Counted from the first letter of the stretch, positions 1 through 9,465 are shown. The stretch: DNA of 64,000 bases from Marinobacterium aestuarii (GCF_001651805.1 NZ_CP015839.1:186001-250000), one strand, 5' to 3'. Notes: generated from the sequence alone by a model not told the origin. Made by a program: numbers and translations.

Positions 1-1161
1 GCGCTGTTGCTGATACTGCTGGCACCCTTAATCGCCGAACTGTCGTTGCTGGTCAAGACGACCGGCAAGTTCTCCCTGATCGCCTTCGCCATGATCGTGA
101 TCGTTATTGCCCAGCGCGGCAAGATGATCAAGGCGGCCATGGCGGCCTGTATCGGGCTTATGCTGGCAACGGTTGGGCTGGATGCCATGGTGCCGGTGAC
201 ACGCTTTACCTTCGGGCTGAGCGACCTGACGGCGGGTCTGGATCTGATGCCGGTGATTATCGGTACCTTTGCCATCAGCGAGATACTGATTCAGGCAGGC
301 GCAATGTCGGACTCCGGCAAGGTGGCCAGTGCCCTCAGCAAGGTCAAGGCCATAAGGCGACGTGACTTTCTGCCGTCCTTTGCGTCTATCCGCAAGATTG
401 GTCTGGGCTGTTACCTCAAGTCGAGCCTGATCGGTTACTTTGTGGGCACCTTGCCAGGAGCCGGTGGTTCCATGGGCAGCTTCCTGGCCTATGTCGAAAC
501 GGTGCGTACCTCCAAGGACCCGAAAAGCTTTGGCAAGGGTAACCCCCAGGGGATAGCCGCGTCGGAAAGCGCCAACAACGCCGTCTGTGGTGGCGCCCTG
601 GTACCCATGCTGACCTTCGGCATCCCCGGTGATCCGGTGACCGCCATTATGCTGGGCGTGCTGGTGATCAACGGCATTCAGCCGGGGCCACAACTGATGG
701 CGGAGCAGGCCGGGCTGATCGCGCCCATGCTGGCATCCCTGCTGTTCAGTGCGGTGATACTGATTCCGTTGACACTCTTCCTGCTGGGGCCTTACTTCAT
801 CCGCATCGTATCCATTCGCAAGGATGCGCTCTACGGCGCCATTGCCCTGCTGGCGGTGGTTGGCAGCTATGTGGCCACTTACTCCATGTTCCAGATGATC
901 ATGACACTGGTGATGGGTGTGCTGGCGTATTACCTGCGCAAGCATGACTTCCCGGTGATCACCTTGCTGCTCGGCTTTATTCTGGGCCCGAATCTGGAAG
1001 AGTTCCTGCGTCGCTCATTGGCACTGTCCAACGGCAATCCCATGACCTTCTTTACCAACCTGGACAGCCTCTTCTTTGTCCTGCTGACGGCGGTCTTTGT
1101 GTACTTCCTGGTGATCCGCAAACCGCTGAAAAATCCGGTTGCGGCCGCCTCAGCCACCTAA
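1..1161 (+). CDS. TctA-family tripartite tricarboxylate transporter permease (C-terminal part)
   Basis: This is the large membrane subunit of a tripartite tricarboxylate transporter, which imports carboxylates with a periplasmic binding protein and a small TctB subunit. The reading frame is open at base 1, so the start and roughly the first quarter of a ~500-residue protein lie upstream. The visible 386 codons carry the TctA glycine-rich signatures GTLPGAGGSMG and GIPGDPVTAIMLG, and hydrophobic segments to the end. The neighbouring ketoglutarate-semialdehyde dehydrogenase suggests uptake of an aldaric or related sugar acid, but the substrate is inferred only from context. Confidence 0.93.
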   Translation, partial: ALLLILLAPLIAELSLLVKTTGKFSLIAFAMIVIVIAQRGKMIKAAMAACIGLMLATVGLDAMVPVTRFTFGLSDLTAGLDLMPVIIGTFAISEILIQAGAMSDSGKVASALSKVKAIRRRDFLPSFASIRKIGLGCYLKSSLIGYFVGTLPGAGGSMGSFLAYVETVRTSKDPKSFGKGNPQGIAASESANNAVCGGALVPMLTFGIPGDPVTAIMLGVLVINGIQPGPQLMAEQAGLIAPMLASLLFSAVILIPLTLFLLGPYFIRIVSIRKDALYGAIALLAVVGSYVATYSMFQMIMTLVMGVLAYYLRKHDFPVITLLLGFILGPNLEEFLRRSLALSNGNPMTFFTNLDSLFFVLLTAVFVYFLVIRKPLKNPVAAASAT

Positions 1162-1243
1162 CCCGTCTAGCGACTGGCTGCGTCAACCTGAGGGGTTGAT
1201 GCAGCCCGCGCTGAATTTATTCCTCATTCAAGGAGCAGTAACG

Positions 1244-2821
1244 ATGCAACTCAAAGGACAGCTTTTGATCGGCCAGAATGGCGTGAACGGCAAGGGCGCC
1301 GCCATTCAGGCGATTGACCCGTCCACGGGCGAGCGGCTTGAACCTGTTTACCTGGGCGGCGGTGCGGCCGAGGTTGAACAGGCCTGCGCGCTGGCCGAAA
1401 CGGCCTGCGTGGCCTACGGCGAGACGCCGCTTGAGCTGCGGGCGGCATTTCTTGAAACCATCGCCAGTGAAATTGAAGCCCTGGGTGATGCGCTGATTGT
1501 ACGCGCCATGCAGGAATCCGGCCTGCCGCGGGCCCGGCTGGAAGGTGAACGTGGCCGTACCTGTGGTCAGCTGCGCCTGTTTGCATCGGTAGTACGCGCC
1601 GGCGAGTGGCAGGATCTGCGCATTGATCCGGCGCAGCCGGAACGCCAGCCACTGCCGCGTGCTGACCTGCGTCAGCGCCATATCTCCCTCGGGCCTGTGG
1701 TGGTGTTCGGTGCCAGCAACTTCCCGCTGGCATTCAGTGTGGCCGGGGGTGATACCGCCTCGGCACTGGCCGCGGGTTGCCCCGTGATCGTCAAGGCGCA
1801 CTCGGCGCACCCTGGAACCTCGGAGCTGGTGGGTCTTGCGGTGCAGGCGGCGGTAGCCAAGTGTGCTCTGCCCGAAGGGGTGTTCTCGCTGCTGTTCGGC
1901 TCTGGCCGTGAAGTCGGTCAGGCACTGGTGGCCGATTCCCGTGTGCAGGCGGTGGGTTTCACAGGTTCGCGCAGCGGTGGTACTGCACTGATGGCGACCG
2001 CCCAGGCACGTCCGCAGCCGATTCCGGTCTATGCCGAAATGAGCAGCATTAACCCGGTATTCCTGTTGCCCCAGGCGCTGCAGTCCCGCGGCACCGAACT
2101 CGCCCAGGGTTTTGTGGCCTCCCTCGCCATGGGAGCCGGTCAGTTCTGCACCAGCCCGGGGCTGGTGATTGCCCAGGCGGGTGCGGCACTGAATACTTTC
2201 CTCGATGTGGTTGCAGAGGCTGCGCAGGCCGCGCCGGCCCAGACCATGCTGACGCCGGGCATTCACGGGGCTTTCAACGATGGCGTTGGCGTATTGGCTC
2301 AGCACAACAGCGTGCGTACTCTGGCCCGTGGCCAGGCGGGCGCCGGGCCTTATCAGTGTCAGGCCGGTGTTTTTGTCGCCAAGGCGGCAGATTTCCTGGC
2401 CGACGAAGCGCTGCAAGCTGAAGTCTTCGGTTCCTGCTCGCTGGTCATTGAGTGTGCTGACGAGGCCGAGATCAGGCAGGTGGCAGCGCATCTTGAAGGG
2501 CAGCTCACCGCTACCCTGCAGATGGATGCCGATGATACGGCCCAGGCGCAGGCCTTGCTGCCAATTCTGGAGCGCCGCGCCGGACGCGTACTGGTCAATG
2601 GCTGGCCGACCGGTGTCGAGGTGTGCCACGCCATGGTTCACGGCGGACCTTTCCCCGCCACCGCCGATGCACGCAGCACTTCAGTCGGCAGCGCCGCAAT
2701 CCATCGCTTCCTGCGCCCGGTGTGCTATCAGAACCTGTCCCAGGCGCTATTGCCGGCGGCACTGCGCGATGACAATCTCGAAGGCCGCTCCCGCTTGCTG
2801 GATGGTAAAAGGGTGCTTTAA
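1244..2821 (+). CDS. alpha-ketoglutarate semialdehyde dehydrogenase
   Basis: NAD(P)-dependent aldehyde dehydrogenase of the subgroup that oxidises 2,5-dioxopentanoate to 2-oxoglutarate, the last step of glucarate/galactarate, pentose or hydroxyproline breakdown. The 525-residue protein has the family-type N-terminus (MQLKGQLLIG), the catalytic cysteine in GAGQFCTSPG and the general-base glutamate in VYAEMSSINP. The frame is open further upstream to 1139, but the ATG at 1244 has an AAGGAG site at 1230-1234 and gives the expected length. It lies about 80 bases after the TctA gene on the same strand, so probably one catabolic operon. Confidence 0.9.
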   Translation: MQLKGQLLIGQNGVNGKGAAIQAIDPSTGERLEPVYLGGGAAEVEQACALAETACVAYGETPLELRAAFLETIASEIEALGDALIVRAMQESGLPRARLEGERGRTCGQLRLFASVVRAGEWQDLRIDPAQPERQPLPRADLRQRHISLGPVVVFGASNFPLAFSVAGGDTASALAAGCPVIVKAHSAHPGTSELVGLAVQAAVAKCALPEGVFSLLFGSGREVGQALVADSRVQAVGFTGSRSGGTALMATAQARPQPIPVYAEMSSINPVFLLPQALQSRGTELAQGFVASLAMGAGQFCTSPGLVIAQAGAALNTFLDVVAEAAQAAPAQTMLTPGIHGAFNDGVGVLAQHNSVRTLARGQAGAGPYQCQAGVFVAKAADFLADEALQAEVFGSCSLVIECADEAEIRQVAAHLEGQLTATLQMDADDTAQAQALLPILERRAGRVLVNGWPTGVEVCHAMVHGGPFPATADARSTSVGSAAIHRFLRPVCYQNLSQALLPAALRDDNLEGRSRLLDGKRVL

Positions 2822-2865
2822 CAGCTTCCTTTAATACCCTTTTAACGCTCTGATCGTTATGCCTG

Positions 2866-2890
2866 CGCCAGACTCTGCTTGAGTCTGGCG
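2866..2890 (+). terminator. hairpin terminator after the dehydrogenase
   Basis: Perfect 10-base inverted repeat (CGCCAGACTC / GAGTCTGGCG) with a 5-base loop, 45 bases after the stop codon and followed by a short T-containing tract. It probably ends the TctA-dehydrogenase transcript. Confidence 0.75.
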
Positions 2891-2894
2891 TTAT

Positions 2895-3056
2895 TCGTTA
2901 TTAGTCATTGGTCATTGGTCATTCGTGGTTAGATCACGATTCACGATTCACGACTTACGACTTACGACTTACGACTTACGACTTACGACTTACGACTTAC
3001 GATTTACGATTTACGATTTACCAATCACCAATCACCAATCAGCAATCAGCAATCAT
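2895..3056. repeat. heptamer repeat tract
   Basis: Period-7 DNA that fills most of the gap before the DUF3015 gene. It runs from ATTNGTC units through about two CACGATT, seven CGACTTA and three CGATTTA units to CAATCAC and CAATCAG units. Adjacent units differ by one or two bases but keep the 7-base phase. No gene or promoter is recognised in it. Confidence 0.9.
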
Positions 3057-3206
3057 CTCGCGTTTTTAGCTCCGAATGTGACACTAACCCCGAGTTTTAA
3101 TTGACGCTGATGCTCGATGCTGTATTTTTGCGCGGGTATCCTTGGGCGTCTGCCCCGAATCCAAAATGGATAAATGGATTTACTTGCCCTGGAGGGGCCT
3201 TTCCTG

Positions 3207-3710
3207 ATGAATATCAAGCACAGCCTGTTATCCCTGGTGCTCGCCGGTACCGCCCTGAGCATGTCTGCGGCCACTCTGGCAGAAACCAAGCCTGTGGGCT
3301 CAGGCCCGAATCCCTATGTAAACTGCGGCATAGGTGCGGCCCTGTTCCCGGCGACGCACTGGGCGGCTGTTACGTCCAATATCATCTGGGATCTGGGTAC
3401 CACGGCGGTTACCTCTGCGACCTCGAGCCCGGAGACCTGCAACAAGCGTAACGTTCAAGTCGCGCAATTCATTCTGGATACCTATGACAACCTTGCCGAA
3501 GAAACCGCGCAGGGCCAGGGTGAACACCTGAGCGCCATGCTCGAGATCATGGCTTGCCAGCAAAGTGCTCAGCCTTCTGTGATCAGTGCAGTGCGCGGCC
3601 AGATGGGGCAGCAGATCGGCGTTGCCGGTTATGCAGAGCAGACTAAAATCGAAAAAGCCGCCATCTACTACGATCTGGTGAATACAGCCGCCGCCAACTG
3701 CGCTGCCTGA
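3207..3710 (+). CDS. DUF3015 family secreted protein
   Basis: Small exported protein of the DUF3015 family; function unknown. The 167-residue product has a typical signal peptide (positively charged MNIKHS, hydrophobic core, cleavage near ATLA-ET at about residue 25). The mature part has the family pattern GPNPYVNCGIGAALFP and C-terminal cysteines that could form disulfides. The ATG at 3207 is preceded by a strong GGAGGGG at 3191-3197; an upstream in-frame start at 3174 would spoil the signal peptide. It is followed after 74 bases by the DUF4105 gene, an arrangement also known in pseudomonads, so both probably work in the envelope. Confidence 0.88.
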   Translation: MNIKHSLLSLVLAGTALSMSAATLAETKPVGSGPNPYVNCGIGAALFPATHWAAVTSNIIWDLGTTAVTSATSSPETCNKRNVQVAQFILDTYDNLAEETAQGQGEHLSAMLEIMACQQSAQPSVISAVRGQMGQQIGVAGYAEQTKIEKAAIYYDLVNTAAANCAA

Positions 3711-3784
3711 TCCTGCCCTGCAGGCTGCCAAGCGTGCCGGCATCCACTGCCGGTACGCTTAAGCTCTTGTGAACCCGGATTCCC

Positions 3785-5668
3785 ATGCCGATACCTTCGC
3801 TCAAGCTGCTCTGTGCCCTGGCAGCAGCGCTGCTGTTGCTGTTCGTCGCAGAGGCTCGCGCCACAGTGCCGGCTACAACGCAAAGTCCCTGGTTGCAGTC
3901 AACCTGGCTCAAGCTGCTGCACTACGCGCCGGATTCCAGTTCCCCCAGTGGCTATCGCAGCGCCATTCATAACGATGCGTTTTTCCTGAGTCCGAGCGGC
4001 GCCACGGATCCGCAGGCAGAGTTTGAGGCGACGTTACAGGCATTTGTGCAAACGCCCGGCACTGATGTCGATGAGCATGCCCAGTGCCTGTTTCCGGCGC
4101 GCTTTATCTGGATCCGCCAGAGGACAGAACCGAGTGCGTTTGCGGCGCTGGAGTGTGCGGCTTTCAATGCCTGGAACCGCGGCAACCGCATCGATTCCAT
4201 CAGCCTGGTATACGCCAGCGGTTATCTGGGTAATCCGGCCTCCTTCTATGGCCATACCCTGCTCAAGTTCAATTCCGCCAGCGACAGCGGGCAGTCACAG
4301 TTGCTGGACAACAGCCTCAATTACGGCGCTGTGGTGCCGCCGAACGAAAACCCGCTACGTTATATGTACAAAGGCGTTTTCGGCGGTTATATAGGTGGTT
4401 TCAGCGAAGTTGAATACTATTTCCACAGCGGCGTTTACGGCGAAGTGGAGTTGCGCGACCTGTGGGAATACGAGCTGAATCTCAGCCGCGAGCAGGTTGA
4501 TTTTGTCGTCGCCCATGGCTGGGAAGTCTTGCGACGTGAATATACCTATTACTTTTTTCGCAAGAACTGCGCCTATCGCGTGGCCGAACTGCTGGAGATT
4601 ATCGACGGGTTGAACATTATTCCCGACGTCCGTTTTGCCACCATCCCCCAGGCGGTAATACAGAAGATGGCGCGCGGCACCCTGCAGGGGCAGCCGCTGA
4701 TCCGCTCTGTGCGTTACCACCCGTCCCGCCAGACCCGCCTTTACAAGCGTTTCTTTGCCCTTGAGGCCGATGAGCGTGCCGCAGTGGGCACTGCGGCGGA
4801 ACAGCCAGAAGGGTTACAAGCTGTGCTGGATGGTGCATCTGGGCTGGCGGCACGCCAGCGCATTCTCGACACCCTGCTGGACTATTACCAGTATGTTCGC
4901 GACCCCGATGAAGGCGTGGCCGATAGCAACAACAGCCATTACCAGCAGGTGCTGCAGGCCCGCTTCAGCTTGCCGCCGGGGGCGACAGCGTTGCCGCAAA
5001 GCCACCAGCCTGCGCCGCACCAGGGGCGCAATCCGAGTCTGCTGCGCCTGGGTGTGCTGCATAACAGCAGGCGGGGCAATGGTCTGCTGCTGAGTCTGCG
5101 CCCGGCCTATTATGATGTGCTGGATTCGGGCAATGGCCATATCAAGAACTCGGTGCTGTCGATGGGCGAGATCAGCGCCGTGCATGTCGATGGCCAGACC
5201 GAACTGCGCGCCATCAATTTGGTGAACCTCGAGAGCCTGAACGATTCCGCCACCGGCCTGCCGGGCGACAAGGGCCGTTACTGGAAGCTCAAGCTGGGGG
5301 CTGAGGCAGACAATTTGGCCTGCAGCCGCTGTCTGGTGGTGCAGGCGGAAGGCGCGATCGGTACCGCGAGGCGTATCAATCGCAACCTGCTGCTGGGGCT
5401 GAGCGTGGGCGGCGTGGCGCAGGAAAACTATCAGCACAGCGGTCATCTAGCGGTAAAAGCGGCTTTTTTCGCCAATATGACCCTGGGTTCAAGCTACAGC
5501 GGGCGCCTGCAACTGGAGCAGCGCCAGGCGCTGGACGGGGCCCAGCGCTTGCGCTCCGGTGTGACGCTGGAGCTTAGAAAGGCGCTGGATACCAATATTG
5601 ACCTGCGCCTGCAGTATCGCCGGGACAGCGCCGAGGAGACGATGCTGTCGCTGGGCTACTATTTCTGA
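3785..5668 (+). CDS. DUF4105 (Lnb N-terminal periplasmic domain) protein
   Basis: Exported envelope protein of 627 residues; exact role unknown. A signal peptide occupies about residues 1-26 (ALAAALLLLFVAEARA). The middle carries the DUF4105 signatures GNPASFYGHTLLKFN and FFRKNCAYRVAELLE, with His and Cys residues reminiscent of a papain-like/NlpC-type fold. The C-terminal 200 residues are rich in alternating beta-type segments and end in LSLGYYF, a terminal aromatic typical of outer-membrane strands, so the C-terminus may be barrel-like (inference). It is probably co-transcribed with the DUF3015 gene. Confidence 0.85.
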   Translation: MPIPSLKLLCALAAALLLLFVAEARATVPATTQSPWLQSTWLKLLHYAPDSSSPSGYRSAIHNDAFFLSPSGATDPQAEFEATLQAFVQTPGTDVDEHAQCLFPARFIWIRQRTEPSAFAALECAAFNAWNRGNRIDSISLVYASGYLGNPASFYGHTLLKFNSASDSGQSQLLDNSLNYGAVVPPNENPLRYMYKGVFGGYIGGFSEVEYYFHSGVYGEVELRDLWEYELNLSREQVDFVVAHGWEVLRREYTYYFFRKNCAYRVAELLEIIDGLNIIPDVRFATIPQAVIQKMARGTLQGQPLIRSVRYHPSRQTRLYKRFFALEADERAAVGTAAEQPEGLQAVLDGASGLAARQRILDTLLDYYQYVRDPDEGVADSNNSHYQQVLQARFSLPPGATALPQSHQPAPHQGRNPSLLRLGVLHNSRRGNGLLLSLRPAYYDVLDSGNGHIKNSVLSMGEISAVHVDGQTELRAINLVNLESLNDSATGLPGDKGRYWKLKLGAEADNLACSRCLVVQAEGAIGTARRINRNLLLGLSVGGVAQENYQHSGHLAVKAAFFANMTLGSSYSGRLQLEQRQALDGAQRLRSGVTLELRKALDTNIDLRLQYRRDSAEETMLSLGYYF

Positions 5669-5805
5669 CGGTACGGTGCTTAGTGTGTCGTTTTTCAGCA
5701 ATATCAGGCCGCTGTCAGTTGTGGCAGTCTGATTGAGGGGCGGGTACTTAACTGCGATAATTCCGACCCCTATACCCTTATCTCCCGACCGCAGCAGTGG
5801 TCACA

Positions 5806-7044
5806 ATGGAAACCAGACACATGCGCACTCCGGTCAAGCTGCTGAGTATTTTCGTCGCCTTTGCCTGTCTGCTGCTGGCAATCAACTTTGGTCTGCGCTC
5901 GTCCATGGGCTTTTTCATGGCGCCCATTTCTGAAACCTTTGGCTATGGCCGCGAGATTTTCGCCTTTTCACTGGCATTGCAGAACCTGTGCTGGGGGCTT
6001 TTCCAGCCATTCGCCGGCGCCGTGGCGGATCGATTTGGCACCGCCCGCACCCTGATCGGCGGCGCCATTGTGTATGCGCTGGGGCTTTATATCACTTCGA
6101 CCGCCGACAGTATCTGGGCGCTGCACAGCGGTGCCGGCATTCTGGTGGGCATGGGCATCGCCGGCACGGGTTTTGGTGTGGTGTTGCCGGCGCTGGCCAG
6201 AATGGTGGCGCCCGAGAAGCGTGCCTTTGCACTGGGCCTGGGTACTGCGGCGGGGTCCGCCGGGCAGTTGCTGGTGATACCGGTGGCCCAGAGCTTTATT
6301 ACCAGCTACGGCTGGCAAACGGCGCTGCTGCTGCTGGCGGGCGGCGCGCTCAGCATGCTGATGCTGGCCACGCCTTTTCGCGGTGATAGCGCCAAGGCCC
6401 GTTCCGGCGACGAGACTGAACCCGAGCAGACGCTGCCCGCGGCCTTGAAGGAAGCCACCGGTCATGTGCATTACTGGCTGCTGATTGCGGGATTTTTCGT
6501 CTGCGGTTTTCAGCTGGCCTTTATTACCGTACATATGCCGGCCTTTCTTACGGACAGTGGTTTTGAGCCCCAGGTGGCTGTAATCAGCCTGTCGCTGATC
6601 GGACTCTTCAATATCTTTGGCTGTCTGCTGTTTGGTTCCTGGTCGGGCAAGTACTCGAAAAAGAACCTGCTGGGCATTATCTATGCGCTGCGCGCGCTGG
6701 TGATAGCCCTGTTCATGCTGCTGCCTATCAGTACCACCACTGTGTACCTGTTCTCTATCGCCACCGGTTTTCTGTGGCTGGCGACGGTTCCTGCGACCTC
6801 GGGTCTGGTGGCGCAGATGTTCGGGCTGCGCCATATGGGCACGCTCTACGGCATCGTCTTCCTGAATCATCAGCTGGGGTCCTTCCTCGGTGTCTGGCTG
6901 GGCGGCTACCTGTACGATGCCACCGGCACCTACAACATCGTCTGGTGGTCCGCCGCCGCTATTGCCCTGATCACCGCCGTGATTCATATCTTTATTGATG
7001 AGCGCCCGGTTGCGCGCCTGCGTAACCAGCCTATTGCTGCCTGA
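5806..7044 (+). CDS. MFS transporter, oxalate/formate or monocarboxylate type
   Basis: Inner-membrane major facilitator with about 12 predicted helices in 412 residues. The loop between helices 2 and 3 has the MFS motif-A-like AGAVADRFGTART, and the central loop (about residues 200-220) is charged, as in the family. Overall pattern resembles the OxlT/monocarboxylate carriers, so an organic acid substrate is likely, but the substrate cannot be read from sequence. Possible starts are GTG 5797, ATG 5806 and ATG 5821, none with a strong ribosome site; 5806 is a compromise. It stands alone between short intergenic repeats. Confidence 0.85.
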   Translation: METRHMRTPVKLLSIFVAFACLLLAINFGLRSSMGFFMAPISETFGYGREIFAFSLALQNLCWGLFQPFAGAVADRFGTARTLIGGAIVYALGLYITSTADSIWALHSGAGILVGMGIAGTGFGVVLPALARMVAPEKRAFALGLGTAAGSAGQLLVIPVAQSFITSYGWQTALLLLAGGALSMLMLATPFRGDSAKARSGDETEPEQTLPAALKEATGHVHYWLLIAGFFVCGFQLAFITVHMPAFLTDSGFEPQVAVISLSLIGLFNIFGCLLFGSWSGKYSKKNLLGIIYALRALVIALFMLLPISTTTVYLFSIATGFLWLATVPATSGLVAQMFGLRHMGTLYGIVFLNHQLGSFLGVWLGGYLYDATGTYNIVWWSAAAIALITAVIHIFIDERPVARLRNQPIAA

Positions 7045-7097
7045 GTCGTAATTGGTAATTGGTACACAGGCAGCTTTAAGCTTACGGCTGAAAGCTC

Positions 7098-7142
7098 TAA
7101 GCATCTCTGGAATGAGCCTCGGGCGAATTCCGGGGCCTATGG
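7098..7142. repeat. REP-like sequence (GGAATGAGC...GAATTCCGG type)
   Basis: The stretch CTGGAATGAGCC...GCGAATTCCGGGG matches the REP family seen again near 22.26, 52.39, 55.34 and 56.1-56.65 kb. It can fold through GGAAT...ATTCC. It is a diverged single copy. Confidence 0.6.
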
Positions 7143-7210
7143 GTTTCGCTACCCAGAATCCGTTGCTAGGCTGAAGCTTTCAGCTGCCAGCAACGGAGTG
7201 GCCTCTCAAG

Positions 7211-7924
7211 ATGAAGGACCTGGACCAACACAAGAAAATCGCTGTGCTTGTTGATGCCGATAATGCACAGCGCTCCAAGACCAAACATATCCTCGACGAG
7301 CTGTCCGGGCACGGCCATATAGTGGTCAAGCGTGCCTACGGCGACTGGTCCTCCGAAAACCTCAAGAACTGGCGTACAACGTTGAATGAGCTGGCTATAC
7401 AGCCCTGCCAGCAGTTCGCCTATACCACCGGCAAGAACTCCACCGACGGCGCCATGATTATTGACGCCATGGATCTGCTCTACTCCAAGCGTTTTGATGC
7501 CTTTGCCATCGTCAGCAGTGACAGTGACTTCACCAGCCTGGCATCCCGTCTCAAGCAGTCGGAAATCTATGTTTTCGGCTTTGGCGAGAAGAAGACCCCT
7601 ATCTCGTTTCGCAATGCCTGTGATGACTTTATCTTCACCGAGATCCTTGGTGATGTACCGGCTGAAACCCTGCCGGGCAACCCGGATATGGCGCAGATCA
7701 AGCGGTTGCTGATCAAGGCCTGGCGTGAACATTCGGATGACGAAGGCTGGATGAACATGGGCCACGCCGGCAGCCTGCTGAAGCGTCAGCGGCCTGATTT
7801 TGACCCCCGCACCTTCGGCGCGGCCAGCTTCAAGGAGTTCCTGCAATTGTTCGCGCCTGACATTACGGTGGAGCAAAAGCAGCGCGGCAATGGTCGGCCC
7901 TATATGTACCAGGTTGTTGTATAG
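7211..7924 (+). CDS. NYN domain / OST-HTH protein (LabA/DUF88 type)
   Basis: Predicted cytoplasmic RNA-binding nuclease-like protein of 237 residues. The N-terminal NYN (PIN-like) domain shows acidic positions in VLVDADNAQ (about residue 15), STDGAMIIDAMDL (about 80) and VSSDSDFTSL (about 102), the expected metal-binding pattern. After a linker, residues ~165-230 resemble an OST-HTH/LOTUS RNA-binding domain (EGWMNMGHAGSLL, FKEFLQLF). The start has GGAG at 7195-7198. It is single, followed by the DnaA-box-rich gap. The RNA target is unknown. Confidence 0.88.
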   Translation: MKDLDQHKKIAVLVDADNAQRSKTKHILDELSGHGHIVVKRAYGDWSSENLKNWRTTLNELAIQPCQQFAYTTGKNSTDGAMIIDAMDLLYSKRFDAFAIVSSDSDFTSLASRLKQSEIYVFGFGEKKTPISFRNACDDFIFTEILGDVPAETLPGNPDMAQIKRLLIKAWREHSDDEGWMNMGHAGSLLKRQRPDFDPRTFGAASFKEFLQLFAPDITVEQKQRGNGRPYMYQVVV

Positions 7925-7942
7925 GACGCTGTGGGTAACTTT

Positions 7943-8216
7943 TTATGCACAGCGTAACCACCTCGGCCAACGTTATTTTCGGTCTGTGCGTAACTTGGTT
8001 GTGTATAAGGTTCCCGGCGAAGGCTCAAAAATCTGTGCACAAAATACAGGCATAAGTCTGTGTATAAGCTCCGCACAAGCTCATCACAGTTGATTCTACC
8101 CCCCGACACTGCCGGCTCTGCAAAAGCTGATCAGAGATTAATCCACAACGGGAAAAACATGCCTGTGCAAAACTTTGCACGCAGGACGCTGCCGTTGTTT
8201 GCACAGGTTATGCACA
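7943..8216. promoter_or_regulatory. cluster of DnaA-box-like sites
   Basis: Five 9-mers match TTWTNCACA: 7943-7951 (+), 8000-8008 (-), 8059-8067 (-), 8164-8172 (-, TTTTGCACA) and 8208-8216 (+). Four more differ by one base: 7985-7993, 8034-8042, 8139-8147 and 8197-8205. By chance only a few matches would be expected over the whole window, so clustering in 275 bases is striking. No dnaA, gidA, rep or par gene is nearby. A datA/DARS-like DnaA-binding locus or an origin-like site is possible; DnaA binding is not proven. Confidence 0.55.
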
Positions 8217-8227
8217 GGATGGCGTTT

Positions 8228-8353
8228 GTCTTTCGTCTTTCGTCTTTCGTCTTTCGTCTTTCGTAATTGGTAATTGGTCATTAGTAATTAGTCATTGGTA
8301 CAAGGCAGCAGATAGCCAGCGAATTACGAATTACGAATCACCAATCACCAACA
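8228..8353. repeat. heptamer repeat module with core 2
   Basis: Four GTCTTTC units, then ATTGGTA/ATTAGTC-type heptamers, a non-heptamer core (ACAAGGCAGCAGATAGCCAGC, split as GGCAGCAG and AGCCAGC), then GAATTAC and GAATCAC/CAATCAC heptamers, which are the reverse complement of the left arm. The same core recurs near 52.32 kb. Confidence 0.85.
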
Positions 8354-8394
8354 GAGCCTAGACTGAAGGCTCCGAATAGCCGAGGAGTCAGCCG

Positions 8395-9465
8395 ATGGCG
8401 AGGTTACGCAGGCCCGGGCCGAGCCGCCTTGCTGCGGCTGTGTGGATACTCTTGTTAGCGCTGTTGGCAGCGGGCTTTCTGACCGGCTGTGATGACAAGC
8501 CAGCGCAGCGCTCCAGGCCTCAGACCTCGGTGGTACTGGCGCAAAATCAGGCCCAGGCCGCGGCTGACAGTCGGGCTCTGGGGGTGGCGCAGGAGTTGAC
8601 GGCGAGCCGGCCCTGGCGCATCAGTTTTCTGATGAAGAACTTTGCCTGGGCCAATCCCTACTGGCGCCGTACTCAGGAAGGTGCCGAAACGGCGCGCCAG
8701 AGTTTCGGTGTTTTCCTGCGCGTGCAGGGAGTGCAGGAATATGCCGTGGAGCGTCAGATTCGCAGTCTGGATGCGCTGATTCGGGAAGACCGCAGCGACG
8801 GCATCATCATTGCGCCGGTGGATACCAACCGGCTGTCGCCGGTGGTGGAAAAGGCCGTTCGTGCCGGTATACCCGTGATCGTTTACGACACACCACTCAA
8901 TGCCGAGGGGGTTCTGACCTATGTCGGCTCCGATAATTTCCGGGCCGGCACCCTGCTGGGGCGCTGGGTGGTGGAGCAGCTCGGCGGCGCTGGCAATGTA
9001 CTGATCATGGAGGGCCTGCCGGGGCATCAGAACTCCCTCGATAGGCGCAACGGCATGCTTGAGGGCCTGCGCGAGGGGGATATCAATGTGCTGGGGCTGA
9101 GTTCCGGGCGCTGGCAGCGCGCTGATGCGCAGCAGGTCGCGGCGAACTGGCTCGCACGGCTCGATGATATTGATGCCATCATGGCGGTGGATGATGTGAT
9201 GGCACTGGGGATCGCCGATGCGCTGGAGGGGGCCAATAGGCGCAATGTGCTGGTCACCGGCTTTGATGCCAATACCGATGCGCTGCTGGCCATCCGCCAG
9301 GGGCGTCTGCATGCCACCATGGATCAGGTGCCAAAACTCCAGGCCCGCCGTGCCGTGCAGTTGATGGTACGCCACCTGGAAACCGGTGAGCCCTTTCCGG
9401 CGACGCTGCTGTGGAGCAACCTGCGGCTGGTGACCGCTGAAAACGTAACGGACTTCCTGCAATGA
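8395..9465 (+). CDS. periplasmic sugar-binding lipoprotein (RbsB-like), sensor partner
   Basis: Type-1 periplasmic binding protein of the Peripla_BP_4/RbsB family, 356 residues. The N-terminus is a lipoprotein signal ending LTGC with the lipidated cysteine at residue 32 and Asp at the +2 position, which in enterobacteria keeps a lipoprotein in the inner membrane. The mature domain shows family segments (DGIIIAPVDTN, PVIVYDTPLN, GFDANTDALLAIRQG). No ABC ATPase or permease lies nearby. Its last four bases overlap the start of the adenylate cyclase gene, so the two are translationally coupled and the protein may present a bound ligand to that sensor rather than feed a transporter (inference). 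Confidence 0.85.
   Translation: MARLRRPGPSRLAAAVWILLLALLAAGFLTGCDDKPAQRSRPQTSVVLAQNQAQAAADSRALGVAQELTASRPWRISFLMKNFAWANPYWRRTQEGAETARQSFGVFLRVQGVQEYAVERQIRSLDALIREDRSDGIIIAPVDTNRLSPVVEKAVRAGIPVIVYDTPLNAEGVLTYVGSDNFRAGTLLGRWVVEQLGGAGNVLIMEGLPGHQNSLDRRNGMLEGLREGDINVLGLSSGRWQRADAQQVAANWLARLDDIDAIMAVDDVMALGIADALEGANRRNVLVTGFDANTDALLAIRQGRLHATMDQVPKLQARRAVQLMVRHLETGEPFPATLLWSNLRLVTAENVTDFLQ

Noticed and set aside
7943..8216. Calling the DnaA-box cluster the chromosome origin oriC
   Set aside because: No dnaA, dnaN, gidA or similar neighbours and no obvious AT-rich unwinding element; only an origin-like or titration role can be considered.
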